Assembly (NCBI RefSeq): GCF_030052815.1
Contig: NC_079510.1
Coordinates: 3,598,288-3,662,287, forward strand
Reading direction: 5' to 3'
Length of the DNA stretch: 64,000 bases
Source of the DNA: Hevea brasiliensis
Taxonomy: Eukaryota > Streptophyta > Magnoliopsida > Malpighiales > Euphorbiaceae
Shown here piece by piece: positions 47,826 through 58,758 of this stretch. A model generated the notes under the pieces. The model was not told the DNA's origin, ran no database searches, and worked only from the letters and a program-made list of their open reading frames with translations. Position 1 is the stretch's first letter; each line of letters opens with the position of its first letter. Position numbers and translations under genes: made by a program.

Positions 47826-49406
47826 TCAGTGAAAAAAAGGTGAGGGATTGGAGAGCTTGTAACAGCTTGCTCCCTTTATTGGGTCTCCAGTTATGTAATG
47901 CTTCAATCTATGCCCATTGACCTTAAAATTCCCATATTTTTCACTCCAAATTTCAATTGCTCCATAAGGGAAAACCTTAGAAATTCTATATGGACCAGTC
48001 CACCTTGACTTGAGTTTTCCAGGGAACAATTTCAATCTTGAGTTAAACAACAAAACTAAATCACCTTCTTTGAATTCCTTTTTCCTCAGATGCTTATCAT
48101 GCCAAACTTTAGTTCTTTCTTTGTAAATACGGGCACTTTCATAAGCATCCATCCTTAATTCCTCAAGCTCATTAAGTTGTAACAACCTTTTCTCACCAGC
48201 TTGCTTAAGATCAAAATTCAAGGTCTGAATGGCCCAATATGCTCTATGTTCTAGCTCCACAGGTAAATGACAAGACTTACCATACACCAACCTAAAGGGA
48301 GTAGTTCCTATAGGGGTTTTGTAGGCAGTCCTATATGCCCATAAAGCATCATCTAGTTTAATAGACCAATCTTTCCTAGAATTGTTCACTGTTTTCTCCA
48401 AAATATGCTTGAGCTCTCTGTTAGAAATTTCGACTTGTCCTGAAGTTTGAGGGTGGTATGGGGTAGCTATCTTGTGCACCACACCATACTTCCTCATTAG
48501 GCTCTCAAATTGCTTATTACAAAAATGGGAACCCCCATCACTAATTATAGCCCTAGGAGCTCCAAATCTGCTCAAGACAAATTTCTTCAAGAATTTCACT
48601 ACCACTCTAGCATCATTAGTTGGAGTTGCAATAGCTTCCACCCACTTTGACACATAGTCAACCCCAACTAAGATGTATTTATTACCATATGAAGGAGGGA
48701 ATGGCCCCATAAAATCTATTCCCCAAACATCAAATAATTCCACTTCAAGAATATTATTTAGGGGCATTTGATCTCTTTTTGACAAATTTCCGCTCCTTTG
48801 ACATTTATCACAGTCCAACACAAATTTCCTCACATCCTTAAAAAGATTTGGCCAAAAGAAACCAGCTTGCAAAATTTTACTAGCTGTTTTAGAGATTCCA
48901 AAATGTCCTCCGTAATCAGAAGCATGGCAATGATGCATAATACTCTGTACCTCCTCTTCAAGAATACATCTTCTAATTAGACCATCACAACATCTCCTAA
49001 AGAGTAAAGGATCATCCCATCTATAAAATTTCACCTCATGCAAAAACTTTTTCTTTTGTTGCCATGTCATACCTAGAGGTAAAACTCCACAAGACAGATA
49101 ATTCACAAAGTCTGCATACCAAGGTAGTTTAGCAACAAGAGAGAAAAGTTGTTCATCCAAGAAAAACTCATCAATAGGGATTTCATCCAATTCTTCACCA
49201 TCCAATTTCAACCTACTAAGATTATCAGCAACTACATTTTCAGCTCCCTTCTTATCTCTAATCTCTAAATCAAACTCTTGTAGCATCAGAATCCACCTAA
49301 TGAGCCTAGGCTTAGCCTCCTTTTTACGGAGCAAATACCTGATGGCTGCATGATCTGAAAATATAACCACCTTTGAGTCAATAATGTAAGGTCTGAATTT
49401 TTCCAA
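47826..49406 (-). pseudogene. Athila RNase H end and integrase
   Basis: Open frame of 526 residues, intact in itself but detached from RT by frameshifts. Residues 1-70 end the RNase H ([26 protein letters not shown]). At about 155-215 is the HHCC zinc domain ([14 protein letters not shown] ... CDKCQRSG). At about 225-345 is the catalytic core with Asp ([10 protein letters not shown]), Asp (ISDGGSHF) and Glu (QVEISNREL). The rest is the C-terminal DNA-binding part ([20 protein letters not shown]); no chromodomain, as expected for Athila. Integrase joins the cDNA to the genome and here makes 5-bp duplications. Confidence 0.92.
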
Positions 49407-49420
49407 TGCAAAGACAATTG

Positions 49421-50296
49421 CTAAAAATTCCTTTTCAGTTGTTGCATAATTTGTTTGAGCCTCATCCAGTGTTCTACTAGCATAATAAATAGCATAAGCC
49501 TTTTGTCCTTTCTTTGACCAAGAATGTTCCCAATTGCATAGTTGCTAGCATCACACATAATCTCAAAGGGTAGGCTCCAATCGGTGGTTGCATGATTGGT
49601 GCAAATGATAAGAGCTTGCTTCAACTGCAAAAGGCATCCAAACACTCTTGCACAAATACAAATGGTGTGTCATTACTTAACAAATTAGACAAAGGTTTAG
49701 CTATTTTAGAAAAATCCTTGATAAAACGTCAGAGAACCCGCGTGTCCTAGGAAACTTCGAATTCCCTTGACATTGGTAGGAGGAGCCATCTTCTCTATCA
49801 CTTCAACTTTGGCTTTATCAACCTCTATTCCTCTGTTAGACACCAAATGTCCAAGCACTATCCCTTCCTGAACCATGAAATGACACTTTTCCCAGTTTAA
49901 CACAAGGTCAGTATCTGCACATCGCTGCAAAATTTTAGAAAGGTTAGCTAAGCATATGTCAAATGAAAATCCATAAACAGAAAAATCGTCCATAAAAACC
50001 TCCATTATGTCTTCAATGAAATCTGAGAAGATTGCCATCATGCACCTTTGAAAAGTGGCTGGTGCATTACACAACCCAAATGGCATCCTCCTATAAGCAA
50101 AGGTTCCATATGGACAAGTAAAAGTGGTTTTTTCTTGATCATTTGGATGGATAGGGATTTGAAAAAAACCTGAATATCCATCTAAATAGCAAAAGTAAGA
50201 ATGCCTAGCTAGTCTTTCCAACATTTGATCAATGAAGGGAAGTGGAAAATGATCTTTTCTAGTGGCAACATTTAATTTTCTGTAATCTATGCACAT
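49421..50296 (-). pseudogene. Athila reverse transcriptase and RNase H start, frameshifted
   Basis: Continues directly after the TGA: CIDYRKLNVATRKDHFPLPF, GTFAYRRMPFGLCNAPATFQ, and the catalytic FMDD (EVFMDDFSVYG, the Athila form of YMDD). A frameshift just after IRSFLGHAG (near 49740) and others up to 49421 separate the RNase H part ([20 protein letters not shown]). The catalytic residues of RT and the first RNase H Asp are kept; only the frame is broken. The first open stretch is 49706-50296. Confidence 0.9.
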
Positions 50297-53200
50297 TCAC
50301 CAACTAGTCACTGTTCTGGTGGGAATTAATTCATTATTTTCATTTTTGACAACTGTCATTCCACCCTTTTTTGGGACAACATGTACTAGGCTCACCCAAG
50401 TACTGTCTGAGATAGGGTAAATGATCCCTGCATCAAGCAACTTCAAAATTTCCTTTTTAACAACTTCTTTCATATTTGGGTTCAACCTCCTCTGATGTTC
50501 AATATATGGTTTACAATTTTCTTCCAAAATGATTCTATGCATGCAAAAGTGTGGGCTTATTCCCTTAATGTCATCTATGGTGTATCCTAAGACTTTCCTA
50601 AATTGTCTCAACACTCTTAACAACTTATCAGCCTCTAAGGTACTCAAGTTTGCATTTACAATTACTGGATAAGTGTTATTAGTGCCAAGAAATTCATACC
50701 TGAGCTGAGAAGGAAGTTGCTTAAGTTCTACCTTAGGTGCATCTTCTTCCTTGAATGATGGTTGCTTAAATTCAGCATTTCCCTTTTGTGTGAGTTGAAA
50801 AACTGGAGCAGAAATGAATGGTGGACTTCCCTCTAAGTGTTGAGCATATGCAGCTACATGAGGGTTGTCATAATCTATGCCTCCTCCATGAACCAAACAG
50901 TTTTCAAGTGGATCCTCTGGATATTTCTTTCTGAAATGTTCTTCAACCAGCTCATCAATAATATCAACTCTCAAGCAGGTATCAGCTTCAGAATGATGCT
51001 TCTTCATAGTGTTATTAATATTGAAAACCAATTGCTCTTCACCAACTCTAAGAGTCAATTTTTCTCCCTTAACATCAATCAATGCTCCTGCTGTAGCTAG
51101 AAAGGGTCTCCCCAAGATAATTGGGATATTAAAATCTTCCTCCATGTCCAAGATGACAAAGTCAACAGGTATGTAGAACTTCCCAACCTTCAGAGGCACA
51201 TTCTCCAAAATCCCTTCAGGATACTTAATTGACCTATCAGCTAATTGAAGAGAAATGTGGGTTGGTTTAAGATCTCCCATGTTGAGCTTCTCATAAATGG
51301 AGAGGGGCATAAGGCTAACACTAGCCCTTAAATCACATAAGGCTTTTGTAGAACAAGACTCTCCAATGTGGCATGGAATTGAAAAACTCCCTGGATCCTT
51401 AAGCTTTGGAGGAAGTTTCCTTTGGAGGATAGCACTACATTCTTCTGTCAAAGCTACAGTTTCATCATCTTCAAGTTTCCTCTTGTTTGAGAGAATTTCT
51501 TTCAAGAATTTTGCATAAGAGGGCATTTGTGAAAGAGCATCAACAAAAGGCACATTTATGTAAAGTTTCTTCAAAACCTCTAAGAACTTCCCAAATTGCT
51601 TATCAAGCTTGGCTTTGTGAAATCTTTGTGGAAAGGGAAGTTGTGGCTTGTAGGGTTCAGGAGGTATATATTTCTCTTCTTTCTCTTCAAATTTCTCCTT
51701 ACATTTTTCTGCACTCTCTTGTTTTTCACTCTCATCAGTTCCTTTCTCATTTTCTCTCTTCTCACTGTTTTCACTCTTCTCATCATTTATAACTTTTCCA
51801 CTTCTTAAAGTAATAGCTTGACACTGCTCTCTTGGGTTTTCTGGTTGACTTGGAAGTTTTCCAAAAGATTTAGCACCTGAGGAAGATGCTTGTTGTGCAA
51901 TCTGATTTTCCAGCATTCTGTTATGTGTTTGCATCTGTTCCAGCCTTGCTTTCATCTCTCTCATCTCCTCATCATGCTTGTTTTGGTTGGCAAGAATCTG
52001 TTGCAATAAAGCTTCAGTGGTGGAATTTCGTTCTTGCTGTTTTGGTGGAGGGTTCATATTTTTCTGCTGAAAATTAGGCAATGGTTGCCTATTTTGCTGA
52101 TATGGAACTTGACTTTGCTGTTGTGGTTGAAAATTCTGATTTTGAACTTGATTTTGCTGATTTCCCCATGAAAAGTTGGGATGATTCCTCCAATTTGGAT
52201 TGTAAGTTTGAGAGTAAGGATTCCCCATTTGCTTGTTTCCATAATTACCAACATATGCTTCTTGTTCTCCATAGTCTACTCCACAGCTGGTAGTTTCCTC
52301 TGCATAAGCCACTTGTTGTGAACTTCCAGCTGATGATGATGAACTAACCAACATACTCAAGTCTTCCATCTTCTTAGCAAGGACATTTGTAAGTGCATCA
52401 AACTTTGCATTAATCATGTTGAATGGATCAAGATCATACATTCCAGCAGCTTGTCTCTTCTGAGTTGGAGCTGGTCCTCTTGGACTACTCCAAAGATGAG
52501 TATTCTTTGCAATTTTCTCCAATAGCTCATAAGCTTCATCTTCATGCTTAATAATAAATTCTCCTCCTGTTTGAGCATCAATAATCCCTCTAATTGCAGG
52601 AGTAACATTTGTGTAGAAATTCTGATTTATCATCCATTTCGGAATGGCATGATGTGGGCATAATCTCTCTAATTCCTTCCATCTCATCCATGTCTCATAT
52701 AGAGTTTCATCTTCTCTTGGTCTGAAAGCTATCATTTGATTCCTCAACTCTTGAGTTTTTCCAGGTGGAAAATATTGTGCAAGAAATGCATCAGTGAGTT
52801 GCTCCCAATTTGTAATGGAGTTGTGAGGTAAAGAATCAAGCCAATCCAATGCTCTATCTTTCAAAGAGAATGGAAATAGCTTTAATCTTGCTGCATCATC
52901 AGACACTCCAGGTTGTTTTTGCATGTCGCAAATCATAGCAAATTTCTTCAAATGTGTGTGTGGATTTTCAGAAGGGTGTCCTCCAAATTGAGAATTTTGA
53001 ATCATTTGAAGAACTCCAAAATCCATCTTGTAGCTATTTGCATCAATTCTTGGTCTTGCTATGCTCTCTCTCAAGTCATCAAAACGTGGAAAAGCATGAT
53101 CCATCATACTTCCCCTAGGCACGTTTGCATTAACAACTTCTTCCCCTTGGGCTTCATTTTCATTGTTTTGACCATTTCCAGCATTACCAACACCAATTCT

Positions 53201-53350
53201 AATTCTTTCATCAGCCATGTTTGCTTCTAATTCGGTTTCTCTCAAAGCTTCTTTCCTTTTTCTGGTTTCTTTCTTGTTGGCTTTACAAAACTTTTCAATT
53301 TCAGGATTGAATAATAAGGATGTGTCACTTGAGCTTCTAGCTCTTCTCAT
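50297..53350 (-). pseudogene. Athila gag-protease and start of pol
   Basis: One 1017-residue frame. Gag capsid domain at about residues 110-290 (DRALDWLDSLPHNSITNWEQ and AFLAQYFPPGKTQELRNQM, the retrotransposon gag family PF03732), then a Gln/Asn-rich linker, a coiled coil (QILANQNKHDEEMREMKARL), a Glu/Lys-rich stretch, and an aspartic protease at about 660-780. The catalytic motif reads DLRAS (51320-51334) where Athila elements have DLGAS: a GGG/GGA-to-AGG change that should abolish activity. The frame then enters the first RT block and stops at a TGA (50297-50299) after TRTVTSW, where an Arg codon is expected. No intact zinc knuckle seen. Role: particle protein and polyprotein processing. 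Confidence 0.9.
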
Positions 53351-53466
53351 AAACGATTAAAAGTACCTGAAAAAGAACAAACAAACACAAAATGAAAAGA
53401 TAACAAAAACTAAAATAAAACTATAGACAATCAAAATAATCAAGAATTCAATCTTAAACAAACAAC

Positions 53467-53484
53467 TCCCCGGCAATGGCGCCA
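53467..53484 (-). other. Athila primer-binding site
   Basis: The minus strand reads TGGCGCCATTGCCGGGGA, six bases from the LTR. It matches the usual Athila/Tat Asp-tRNA site (TGGCGCCGTTGCCGGGGA) with one change. Confidence 0.88.
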
Positions 53485-53490
53485 AAAACT

Positions 53491-55096
53491 TGATGCGTCC
53501 CTACCGCAAGTGCACGGGTCGTACAAGTAGTATAGAAAAGATATCGATCCCAAGAGGAGTCGTGTTAATGATTGAATTTTTGATATAAAAGTTGACTAAA
53601 TCGAAGTATTTATAAAATTAAAGTAATGAATTGATGGGTAATGGAGCGTGAAATCTATATGTGCAAAATCAATATTCTATTCAACAATGTATTGCATTAA
53701 ACTAAAATTGCATTGAATTGAAATAAGCAAGTTCAAATATGGCAATATTGAAAATGGCAAGCAATTAAATTCAGTTGAAAATTAACAATGGTAAAAAGGC
53801 GATACCGGAGTTCGGGATTTCATATTCGAGCTATTTTGGGATTTAAATTGGTTATCCAATTTATGAAACTTATGGGTTTTAAGGAGATTAATTCTTAAAT
53901 CCTTTGAATTCCCTTTCGAGTGACACAAAAAGTGCCTTAATCAAACTAATCCTACTTTCGTGGAGTTAGAATTAATTAAGACCCATTAAGTTCTTTAATT
54001 AATCTGTGAATCCTCTTAATCCTTAGCCTATTTCTAGGTCTAAGTTAATTAAGTCCAATTTCTTGATTATCTATCACAAGGCCTTCTCCTTTCGGTGCTT
54101 CAACCATGGATTAAGAACATCACTTAATGGGATCCTACACTAAGCATGTCATTAAGCATACAAGAAATGAATAAAACTCATTGAGACCACAAAATATGGA
54201 TTACCCAATCAAGATCCACAAAATATCTCAAATATTATAACCCTTACTCCAGAATCAAAAGTAAACTACTCACTATCCATAATGCTTACAAGATATGATG
54301 AGTTTAAATGGAAATAAAGCTTTAATCCAAGCTAAGAAGTAAGAAATTAAACACTAGAAATGTAGAAAAGTGTAAGGAAAGAAAGAAATCTGCAAATCTT
54401 GGTTGAAAATGGTGTGGAAGGTGAAGGTGACTCTTCAAATTCTGCTCAGCCCCTCCTTTCCTTTTCTCCTCCTTGTCTCCTTCTAAAATGGGAAAATGAG
54501 ACTCTTTATAGCATTTTTCTGACATGGAGCCCTAAAATGGTATGTTCTAGGAGGAATTATTTGAGGGAATCTCACCGCTCATTAATGAACTATTCATGGA
54601 TGCATAAGTGGATCGCATAAGTTATGCGATCCCTTATCTGATTCGGTGGTTCGGGTCACTTATGCGGTCGCATGACTTAGTGCATAGGTTATGCACAATT
54701 TCGTGAATGTGCATAAGGGAGGCGAGAATGTGCATAAGCTATGCAGTCTCCTTATGCACATTTCGGCTGGTTCTGGAACAGTGATCTTTCTCCTTATGCA
54801 GATCTGCATAGCTTATGCGGCAAGTTATGCACAGTTTGGTCAATGCATATTTCAGCTTGAAAACTTGTTTTTGGCATCTTTGGCTGTAGAAAACACTCCT
54901 TAATGGCAAAATTCTCTTCAGTCTTTCAAAAACACCATTTTTCCTACAAAACAAAGTAAAAATTACAAATTAATGCAAAATTGACAACTATGAAAAACTA
55001 ACTAATTAACTAATGAAATTAGCTAAAAATGACTAATAATCAAATAAAAAGGGTTATAAAATTAGACCTAAATGACTATGCAAAATGTATGCATCA
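53491..55096 (-). repeat. Athila 5' LTR
   Basis: Nearly identical to 40518-42134 except for a cluster of changes and small deletions at about 54573-54673. Being upstream of gag on the minus strand, it should hold the promoter. Confidence 0.95.
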
Positions 55097-55101
55097 TTGT
55101 G
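55097..55101. repeat. Athila target duplication, right
   Basis: TTGTG, identical to 40513-40517; fixes both element ends to the base. Confidence 0.9.
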
Positions 55102-55348
55102 CGCTTGGCCCGACCACCTCTACTTCATCGGACGACCACGAGAACTGAATGGAAGGAGGGCTCGTCGCTCTCTGACCTTCGGCGCCGCTCATTTTCAAAG
55201 GAAATAAAGAATTTAAACTAAAAGGAAGATCAAAGCCCTTACCGGAGTCTGATCGGCGTCGGAAGAACTTGAGAAAATGAGAGAACTTTGAAGTTGTGAG
55301 CAAGAGACTGAAAATGACATACAGGAGCAAATGGTTAACCCCCACCCC

Positions 55349-55356
55349 TATTTATA
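55349..55356 (-). promoter_or_regulatory. Antisense TATA box in the Ogre LTR
   Basis: The minus strand reads TATAAATA, about 158 bases upstream of the antisense gene's ATG (55191), well placed for its promoter. Confidence 0.55.
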
Positions 55357-55778
55357 CTCGTCCGAGCATTTAATGCTCACGAGGTTCCAGGCAGTGCATC
55401 GGTTAGCGGGACTCGCCAGCTGTTCTGACACGTCTCACGCATATTCCCAAGATTCCATGAAGGGATCGGTTAATTATAGAGCGGCAGATCAAGGTATTAC
55501 GGATCGGATAAGTGTCATTCAAATGAAGAATCAGATCGGATAATCACATTAGAGATCAGGAAATAATCAATAAGATGATAATCGACAAAATAAAATCTTT
55601 ATTTCCAAAAGATCGGATTACATCATTTGGTCGATCTCAAGAAGATCAGACTACATTTCCAAAAGTCAGATTACATCATCTAGGCGATCGCAAGATCGGA
55701 ATACATTAGAAATTTGATTACATCAAAAGGCCGATCTCTAAAAGATCAGCGGAACATCCTATCTAAAAGAGGCCTATG

Positions 55779-56876
55779 TTAAAGCCTACATTGTGACTGA
55801 TCCAAAAGGTGTAACCGACAGCGAATTGAGCCGCTGTCGGAACACCCAATGTGGAGGGAAACCGCTGTCGGAACACCCAATGTGGTGAGAAGCCGAATAA
55901 ACTCGGAAGAGCAACCGCCAAGGGTCGGCGGAATATTAGCAATTTGATCGGCCAAAATCGATTCGCCGATTATTCCAGTTGAACGACTCGAGATCGGCAC
56001 GATCAAGGTCCGCAATCCAGATCGGTCAATTGATCTAGTTCTCTCACCATCATCTGATAAGGTTATCGCTATTATTCGATCACCGGGATCGTAAATTTTC
56101 AGTCGAGGAGTAAAGAAGTCCATCGGAAAAGGATCAAAAGCCACAGTCGTAGCCGGAACTACTGCCAGAACAGTTAGAGCAAGAAAGTAAAAAGAAGAGA
56201 GGAAAATCGAATGAGGGAAGTTTCTTCTGTCAGGGGTATATATAGGGAGAAACCAGGCATTTATTGCTAAGCAGAAAACGAAGCGGACGCTTCGGGAGTC
56301 GAGGGGGAAATTAATGCTTTGACTGGACCAGGCCTGGGTAAAGGAAGGATCGGAATGATAGAGATCGGAAGAGGGGAGACCAGCATGAAAGATCGGAATA
56401 GGACGCGTGTCAAGGAGATCGGAAAGAGGGAAGATCGGAAGACAAAGAGGATAAGACAAATTCCAATAACCGTCGTCAGAATCAGAGCCAAGGTAGTTAA
56501 AGCGTTGCAGACGAAATCTCCACCGCACGCCTGAGAATCGCCCACAATGCTGACAGGTGCCAGAGTATGTCATGACAGTTCTGTACATCCCATTCTCCAC
56601 CGTTGGTCTCACTTGTAAGGACAAGTCCAGAGCCTTTGGATCAAAGAGGAAGACGACAAGACCCGCGCCTTTTATTCCCAGCCCTTGGATCGCCCAGGTC
56701 AACGAAGTTTTGGACCGTCAGATTAGAAGAAGAAAAGGACAAGTATCCTGAGAATGATCTCGGCCGTTCATTTTGATTCGCCTTAATTCTCAAGCATCCG
56801 ATCATGTCCTTTGAAATCCTGACCCTCCATCTCCCTCAAGGAAAATCCTGACCCTTCATGGGAGGCACCCGGTCCC
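55779..56876 (+). other. Ogre LTR U3 region
   Basis: GATCGG-rich, no recognised gene. A short direct repeat (CGCTGTCGGAACACCCAATG) occurs at about 55832 and 55863. A second TATA-like TATATATAG is at about 56237. Confidence 0.5.
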
Positions 56877-56884
56877 TATAAATA
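56877..56884 (+). promoter_or_regulatory. Sense TATA box of the Ogre LTR
   Basis: TATAAATA preceded by a GC-rich CCCGGTCCC. Transcription of the element would begin about 30 bases on, near 56910. It lies 1.5 kb from the antisense TATA box in a divergent arrangement. Confidence 0.6.
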
Positions 56885-57201
56885 CCTGCATGAAAAACTG
56901 TTCAAGGGACGGACGAAAAAAAATATAGACAAGAGGCAGTGACTATAGTGGAATAACTCTGAAACTTAATTCAGTTTGTTACTCTGCTATTTTTCTGGAG
57001 TTTTCATAAGAAAAACTTTTGAAACTAGTTTTCTGAAGTGTTTTCTTGCAAAGGGATTCTTGAATACTGAAATTCTTCATTTTCAGTTCGTTCATTATCC
57101 TGTGGCACTCTCACTTTCTGTCTTTGTTATCCCCTATTTCCATTCATATTTTCTAAGCTCAACTCCATTCAAGCTTGGTTATTTTGACCCGTTTACATTT
57201 T

Positions 57202-57207
57202 AATAAA
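57202..57207 (+). terminator. Possible poly-A signal of the LTR
   Basis: AATAAA in TTTAATAAAGAATACTTTA, about 300 bases after the presumed start, which would make R about 0.3 kb. Confidence 0.4.
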
Positions 57208-57877
57208 GAATACTTTATTTCGAGGCGAACCTTAGTCCTCCGGCTGTTAACCTGCAATCTTGCTACGTTTTGTGATTCTGTAGTTAGTTCAATAGACTCG
57301 ACTCCCTACAGGTCAGTGTTAATATCGCCATTTTATTAAGTCTAGTTCTCGTTTCACGTATTTCCTTTGTCCTCTTTCTTATGCCTGTTGTTTTCTTTAA
57401 GTTCATGTCACGCTAAAAAAAATACAAAGAAAGGATATGCTCTAGTTTACTCTCGTGTTGGCTAACCCACACTTTTGTTAATCTTTATTATTTCTGAACG
57501 CAAGTCATCTAGTCCCGAGTGACGTAGAAGCAGCTAGACAAAATGTAGGTAACTGTGTTTAAAGCGTCTCTTTGAAAAAAGAGGGTCTAAATAACACGTC
57601 GGGGAAATAGCAAAATTGAATCACTAAGCTGACATAGAAGGCGATCCGGCATAATGCCATAAGGCGAAATAAAAATCAAAACTCAGATAAGTAAAATGGT
57701 ACAGATAGGATACTGGTAAAGTGACCTTAGGGGAGGTCGGCAAAATTCAGTCCGGCATCCCTTATTTAGTCACAAAGTACCAACGAGTTAAAAGAAGTCT
57801 TATTTCGACCTTTGGCATCTGTAAATACTAGAATTCTTAAACTTAGACTCTTATGATATATAGTTGTGTCCAAATTT

Positions 57878-58345
57878 CGAATAGGTCGGAAGAGAGTCCT
57901 TATCCGTTCCTCAAACAAAATTTTTAACAAATAATTTGAAAGAGATCGGAGGAGAGTTCTTATCCGATCCTCACCTAATTTTATAACAAATAATTTAAAA
58001 GAGATCGGAGGAGAGTTCTTATCCGGTTCTCAATCTAAAATTTAAAATAAATACTCAAAGGAGATCGGAGGAGAGTTCTTATCCGGTTCTCAAACTAAAA
58101 ATTTTAATAAACATTTAGAAAGGAGATCGGAGGAGAGTTCTTATCCGGTTCTCAATCTAAAATTTAAAATAAATACTCAAAGGAGATCGAAGGAGAGTTC
58201 TTATCAGGTTCTCAATCTAAAATTTAAAATAAATACTCAAAAGAGATCGGAGGAGAGTTCTTATTCGGTTCTCAATCTAAAACTTTAATAAATATTTAAA
58301 AGAGATCGAAGGAAAGTCCCATCCAATCCCCAAAATTGAATTCTA
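57878..58345. repeat. 60-bp minisatellite in the Ogre LTR
   Basis: Eight units start at GGTCGG/GATCGG positions 57884, 57944, 58003, 58063, 58125, 58185, 58245 and 58304 (59-62 bp apart). The core is GAGATCGGAGGAGAGTTCTT followed by ATCCGGTTCTCAATCTAAAA and an AT-rich end. The first and last units are most divergent. Confidence 0.92.
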
Positions 58346-58740
58346 ACAAAATAGCCCTTCAAATAAAACTAACATACAACAGTACCTCACTAAGGTTGTC
58401 TCATTTACTTATGTATCTGGGTAATCCGAATTAGTGAAAAATCAAATATTCCTTTTGTCAAAAGGATTAACATTCCCATTCAAGCCCTCCTAACTAATTT
58501 ATAAAGAACGCGAAGTTAAATCTACTCACCCTTATTAAGGGACGAGGTGGGGTGCCTAACACCTTCCCCACCCGTTTACGGACCCCGGACCTAGAATCTC
58601 TGTCTTGAAGTGGTTTCATTTCAATTTATCTTCTCAAATGGTTTTCTTTAGTTTCCCTCAAAACTAAAGTGGCGACTCCTCACTCCTTCCCACTTCGGTG
58701 AGTGATCGTCCAGGCGACCGCAAAATCCCTTGCGATAGCT

Positions 58741-58758
58741 TGGCGACTCCACTGGGGA
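58741..58758 (+). other. Ogre/Tat primer-binding site
   Basis: TGGCGACTCCACTGGGGA, three bases (GCT) after the LTR. This wording is the familiar site of Ogre-like elements, described as an Arg-tRNA type. It fixes the LTR end and the plus-strand direction. Confidence 0.85.

Larger units (their letters stand above)
40518..55096 (-). mobile_element. Athila-type Ty3/gypsy retrotransposon, complete, 14.6 kb
   Basis: Two LTRs (1617 and 1606 bp), Asp-tRNA-type primer site, gag-protease, reverse transcriptase, RNase H-integrase, an env-position ORF, a palindromic minisatellite and a polypurine tract, all on the minus strand, with 5-bp target duplications. The LTRs differ by about nine substitutions outside one 110-bp cluster (count by eye), so the insertion is recent. 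Coding lesions (protease motif, stop before RT, frameshifts) mean it cannot act alone; it was probably mobilised in trans or decayed quickly. Confidence 0.93.
38745..55191 (-). pseudogene. Antisense LTR gene (Transposase_28-like), copy 2, split by the Athila
   Basis: Starts with MSGAEGQRATSPPSIQFSW (55191) after a leader from the antisense TATA box, is cut by the Athila after about 30 codons, and resumes at 40512. Family blocks: LKAGLRFPLDDFFKEVL, AQVHPNSWRILVAF, DEHWFFQAKPHCGLF and LPSSLKNWKNRFFILR (PF04195-like). A 61-bp putative intron is at 39671-39731. Then come a Pro-rich segment, a coiled coil (SLRSQLLSAQNYISDIEG) and an acidic end GGDPPAE. In-frame stops at about 40147, 40135, 39836, 39599 and 39255, besides the insertion, make it dead. 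Tat elements are known to carry extra antisense ORFs, some with DNA-transposon-type domains; their role is unknown. Confidence 0.68.
38180..58737 (+). repeat. 5' LTR of the Ogre-like element, about 5.97 kb without its insertion
   Basis: Starts TGTCGACACC and ends TGCGATA three bases before the primer site; TGCGACA would be the expected end, so the terminal CA has become TA. Removing the Athila (40518-55096) and one TTGTG leaves about 5974 bp. Contents from the left: GATCGG-rich flank, an antisense gene, its TATA box, a GATCGG-rich U3, the sense TATA box at 56877, a poly-A signal near 57202, and a 60-bp minisatellite. The left border rests on agreement with the independent copy ending at 1868; the matching 3' LTR is not in view. 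Confidence 0.65.

Noticed and set aside
50837..53230. Plus-strand frames opposite the Athila gag
   Set aside because: Shadows of the long minus-strand coding frame; none has a domain.
55779..56702. A 307-codon minus-strand open frame in the Ogre U3 region
   Set aside because: No recognisable domain, low-complexity residue use, opposite the GATCGG-rich U3, and not part of the Transposase_28-like gene; best read as chance openness of GC-richer DNA.
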